Origin: Tetradesmus obliquus
Taxonomy: Eukaryota > Chlorophyta > Chlorophyceae > Sphaeropleales > Scenedesmaceae
Length of the DNA stretch: 64,000 nucleotides
Reading direction: 5' to 3'
Assembly (NCBI GenBank): GCA_030272155.1
Contig: CP126191.1
Span: 2,998,501-3,062,500 of the forward strand
Program-made: the position numbers and the translations under genes
Shown here: positions 61,045-64,000 of the stretch, piece after piece
Layout of the letters: each line of letters opens with the position of its first letter
Position numbering within the stretch: position 1 is the first letter of the stretch
Notes under the pieces: generated by a model
Databases searched by the model: none
What the model saw: only the letters and a program-made list of their open reading frames with translations
Told to the model about the DNA's origin: nothing

Positions 61045-64000
61045 CAGCCAGGCGGAGTGCTCACGATGACGTCACCATGCCAGGCCAGCTCCCTGCGTGA
61101 TGTGAAGCCCGCGGCACACTGGCAGCCCAGGTAGTGGTAGTAGGAGGGGCTCACGGCCCACAGCGGGCGCTCACCGCTGGGGTACTGCTGCGGCGTGCCG
61201 TTGCGGTTGCAGAACTGCAGCGGAAGAGGCAGATGACAGGCAAAGTAAGGTTGCACAGTAAGGACAACAGGCGCCGCTGTGGCGCCTTGGCAGAGCTTGC
61301 CCTACAGTACTGGGCATGTGTCGGTGTCAGGAGCAGCTGTGGTAGTGTGCATCTGCATGTGCTCAGGCTGATGCAATCATGCCAGAGGCTGGGTGCACAC
61401 CCAGCCATAACACATATCCAGCGGTCCAAAAACCGTGTTGCCCTTTGATCTGCCAGGCTTGCAGAGAAACCTCACGCAGTGAAGCACCCAGCAGAGCCAG
61501 CTCACCAAGTCTTGATAGACCATGGGGCACTGCATGTGCTTGTTGTCCGAGAAGTTAGCCTCTGCAGGAGGAGACAGGGGGAAATGCATGCGTAAGTAAT
61601 CACCCACTGCGACGTGCCGCGGCATTTCTGCTGATGCTCGCATGCATATGTGACGCTTGCAGGTCAACATCAAAGCACTGTATTCACAGCATTAGTACTG
61701 CTGGCATGTCTGCTGCTTGACACTGGCTGGCCATGCTGCTGTGTCAGCTGGCAACACCAGGCATGCACATCTGTGCCATTTGCTCCACTGCACACACCTG
61801 CATTAGGGACCTGCCATGCCCTGTTGTCTACCGTCAGGTACCTACAGGAAGGCACAACGCCATATGTCAGAGCAAAAAGCAGAACACGTCACACAGTGCA
61901 ATACACAAAGAGGTACACACCAGTCACTGATGGGCGTTTAGGAGAGATGATGCAGGGTGCACACGCCTAAGCAGAACATAGTGACTGCTTGCATGTAGAT
62001 AAAACATAACTGTGCAAATGCACCACACCCCAAGTGTGACACACGCATGCACCACCATGCAGGCGACTGCTTTTGCACATATACACAACCGTGCTCATAA
62101 ACATGTCTTTTGCCGCTGCATGCTCTGCTACTGCTGCTGCGTGTCCTCACCAAGGCAGCGCATCATCAATGCTGCCGCACTCATGATACGTGCCGCCGCT
62201 CTGCTGCCTGGCAGCACCACACGATGCTGACATCAGCGTCCCCGCAATGCTGGCAGACTCTAGGCCTGGCAGCCGGCCAAAGCCGCTTGCATTGCTGCCG
62301 CAGACACGCTGCGGCGTGATGCGGCCCGAGTAGAAGTCGCTGCGGGAGATGCCTGGCAGGGGCCCGCTGATGTTGGTGTGGCCCAGCTGCAGGACCGACA
62401 GGCCGACCGTGAACCTGCAGCGGGAGCAGCAGGCGGCAGCAGCACACAGCAGACCTCTTGATCGCATGGTTCGTGCATCGGCAGCAAAGCACTTGCACAC
62501 CCATGCAAGTGTAGTGTTTCAAGGGGCCGCAGCTGCTGCCTGAGCACTGCAGCAGCCTGGTAGCGCCTCCACCAGGGGCTGCCTGCACTGACTCAGCAGC
62601 ACACAGCAGACAGTTGCGAGACAGGTATGATTGCAGGAAGAGGAACAATTGGCAGCGTCAACACGCAGGAGCTCCTGAGTGCAGCAGGTTTGAGTAGCTG
62701 ACACCTGCAGTCAAGGTTCCTGCTGCAGCGTTGCAGGCAAGGCGGCAAGCATTCTGCAGGCCTGTCCATTACTCGTGCCTGTCACCAGCCACATCTGCAC
62801 CACTCCGCTCGGCAGGCTTAGTCCAGGTGGACATGCTGGTTCATAGGTGCATGCGCCGAGCATCAAAGTATGCAGCAGCACCAGCGCTGTCACAAGTACC
62901 ACAGCAGCCTCGCCGCACCTCCACCAGGGGCTGATGCTGCCGGACAGCGCCGCATTGCCGTGCAGGGCGAGGATGGACAGCTTGGACTGGAAGGCCAGCT
63001 GCCACGGCAGCGTGCCCGACAGCTCGTTGTTGCTGGCGTCAACCATGGTCAGCCACGGCAGCAGCGTCCAGCTGATGGGCAGCGGGCCTGTAGGCGCACA
63101 CACAGGCACAGAACCAGGCACGTCGAGCAATTGCAAACCAAGAGAGTGAGGCTCACACAGCGGCGCACTTAAATACACAGGGTCTGCCGCAAGCCATTTT
63201 TGTGCAGTGAGATGGGTTACAAGCCAACAACCGTGAGGCAGCACCACCAAGCCAGGGGCCATCAAACACGCATTTGCCATAACAGGTGCTGCTGCTGCCG
63301 CATCTTCAGGTGCAGCCAATTACGCCAACGTCTTGCTTACCTGTCAGGCTGTTGTTGGCGAGCACAAGCGCGGCCAGCACTGGCGCCTCCCCATACGCAA
63401 ACTGCGGCAGCGGCCCACTGAAGTTATTGTTGTTGGCGCGGTACACCTGTAGCCTGTGCCAGTTGCTGCTGTTGGCGCTGCGCGGCGCCGGCAGCAGTCC
63501 GGTGAAATAGTTGTCTGAGATGTCGAGGGCAGTCAGCCGACAGTCGCCAAACTGTGTGGCCGAACCTGTCAGCAGGTTGTTGCGCAGGCTGATGGCCTGG
63601 CAGGTAGCCGGAAGGACAATGCCGCAAGATGAGCAGCAGCAGGCAGCACAATGCATGTGATTGTGACGGCCTGGTGCTGCACAGTCTTCTGGCGTTGTAG
63701 TATGTTGAGGCAGTGCCTTGCAGCGTTCGTCAGTAGCCTCAGACCATTAGCGCTGCAACAACAGAAGCAAACCACTGCAAAACATGCCAATGCACACCGC
63801 CATAAGCTGCTGCTCAGCACCCTGCATCCCATGCCTGCAACGAGCACAGCATATGACTTGGTTGGACAAGCTCGGCTGAATTTTATCATTGGAAAAGCAA
63901 CACAAGAGGGCCTCACCTCCAGCTGTGGCAGGCTGCTGCACAGCTGTGGAAGGCTGCCAGTGAGTGCGTTGTGCTCCAGCATCAGCATGCGCAGCTGGCT
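53748..64000 (-). CDS. LRR receptor-type class III nucleotidyl cyclase, 5' end beyond window
   Basis: Eighteen exons join in phase: 64000-63917, 63596-63341, 63087-62919, 62414-62151, 61841-61798, 61561-61506, 61214-61065, 60772-60626, 60395-60308, 59974-59808, 59568-58925, 58688-58590, 58334-57237, 56967-56724, 56367-56135, 55916-55824, 55471-54543, 54337-53748, giving 1784 residues. The N-terminal part is leucine-rich repeats (LDISDNYFTG, MVDASNNELSGTLP, LQLGHTNISGPLPG). A transmembrane helix follows (GLSIAVSAVGLALLAYCLYV, exon 8), then cyclase domain C1 (VSLVVTDIESYS, QEGDSYTLAF, VRMGVASG) and, after a long linker, C2 (VTFVFCSV, QGDMKYILAF, MGVACGPLRS, DYHAVPINMAAR). C1 keeps the metal Asp but has lost the Asn of NxxxR; C2 is the reverse, so one composite active site is likely. 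Expected product is cAMP or cGMP; base-selecting residues are mixed. Exon 17 and 18 tails are low complexity. Confidence 0.92.
61002..61043. repeat. (CAG)n tract after cyclase exon 7
   Basis: About 13 CAG units in intron 7, starting 22 nt past the exon 7 donor. On the coding strand it reads CTG. Confidence 0.9.
62556..62590 (-). repeat. Copy of the cyclase exon 3 donor edge in intron 3
   Basis: CAGCCCCTGGTGGAGG recurs about 350 bp downstream of the true exon 3 end (62919). In the copy the donor gt has become gc, so it is probably inactive. Confidence 0.65.

Overview
This window looks like nuclear DNA of a green alga, most likely a chlorophycean. The evidence is dense GT-AG introns (donors mostly gtgag or gtgcg), very abundant CAG/CTG runs encoding poly-Q, poly-A and poly-S, and a large receptor-type class III nucleotidyl cyclase of the kind expanded in Chlamydomonas relatives. 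Placement nearer Scenedesmus-type algae is only a guess. Long ORFs here are mostly repeat-driven shadows. The genes below were built by joining exons whose splice sites, phases and family motifs agree.

Layout, left to right. 115-7173 (-): the spliceosomal GTPase Snu114/EFTUD2, cut by the left edge, 15 exons. 7662-9499 (+): a probably plastid YchJ/UPF0225 SEC-C protein, divergent from Snu114. 10852-14423 (-): a membrane-anchored SMP-30/gluconolactonase-type lactonase. 14803-30943 (-): a giant DUF3638/DUF3645 protein, 21 exons and about 3470 residues, with SecA-like ATPase motifs. 31954-34335 (-): a Derlin, divergent from 34936-37942 (+), a 7SK-type RNA methylphosphate capping enzyme (MePCE/Bin3). 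38706-40076 (+): an intronless Golgi-type glycosyltransferase with a DxD motif. 40911-43237 and 44586-46704 (+): a tandem pair of paralogues of an uncharacterised family, the second with one frameshift. 47.1-50.9 kb: LINE 3' ends, a probable coiled-coil membrane protein gene (-) and a small inverted-repeat element. 51118-52644 (-): a short-chain dehydrogenase. 53748-64000 (-): an LRR receptor nucleotidyl cyclase, cut by the right edge.

The genes are mostly independent housekeeping functions (splicing, RNA capping, ER quality control, signalling) and not a pathway cluster. The most unusual feature is structural. At least eight introns, in five different genes, carry short tandem copies of the adjacent exon edge including its splice site, and a ninth copy lies just past the last exon of a sixth gene. 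In Snu114 the P-loop exon edge occurs three times, all in one open frame with three usable acceptors. Sense-strand (CTG)n tracts also sit directly before many 3' splice sites.
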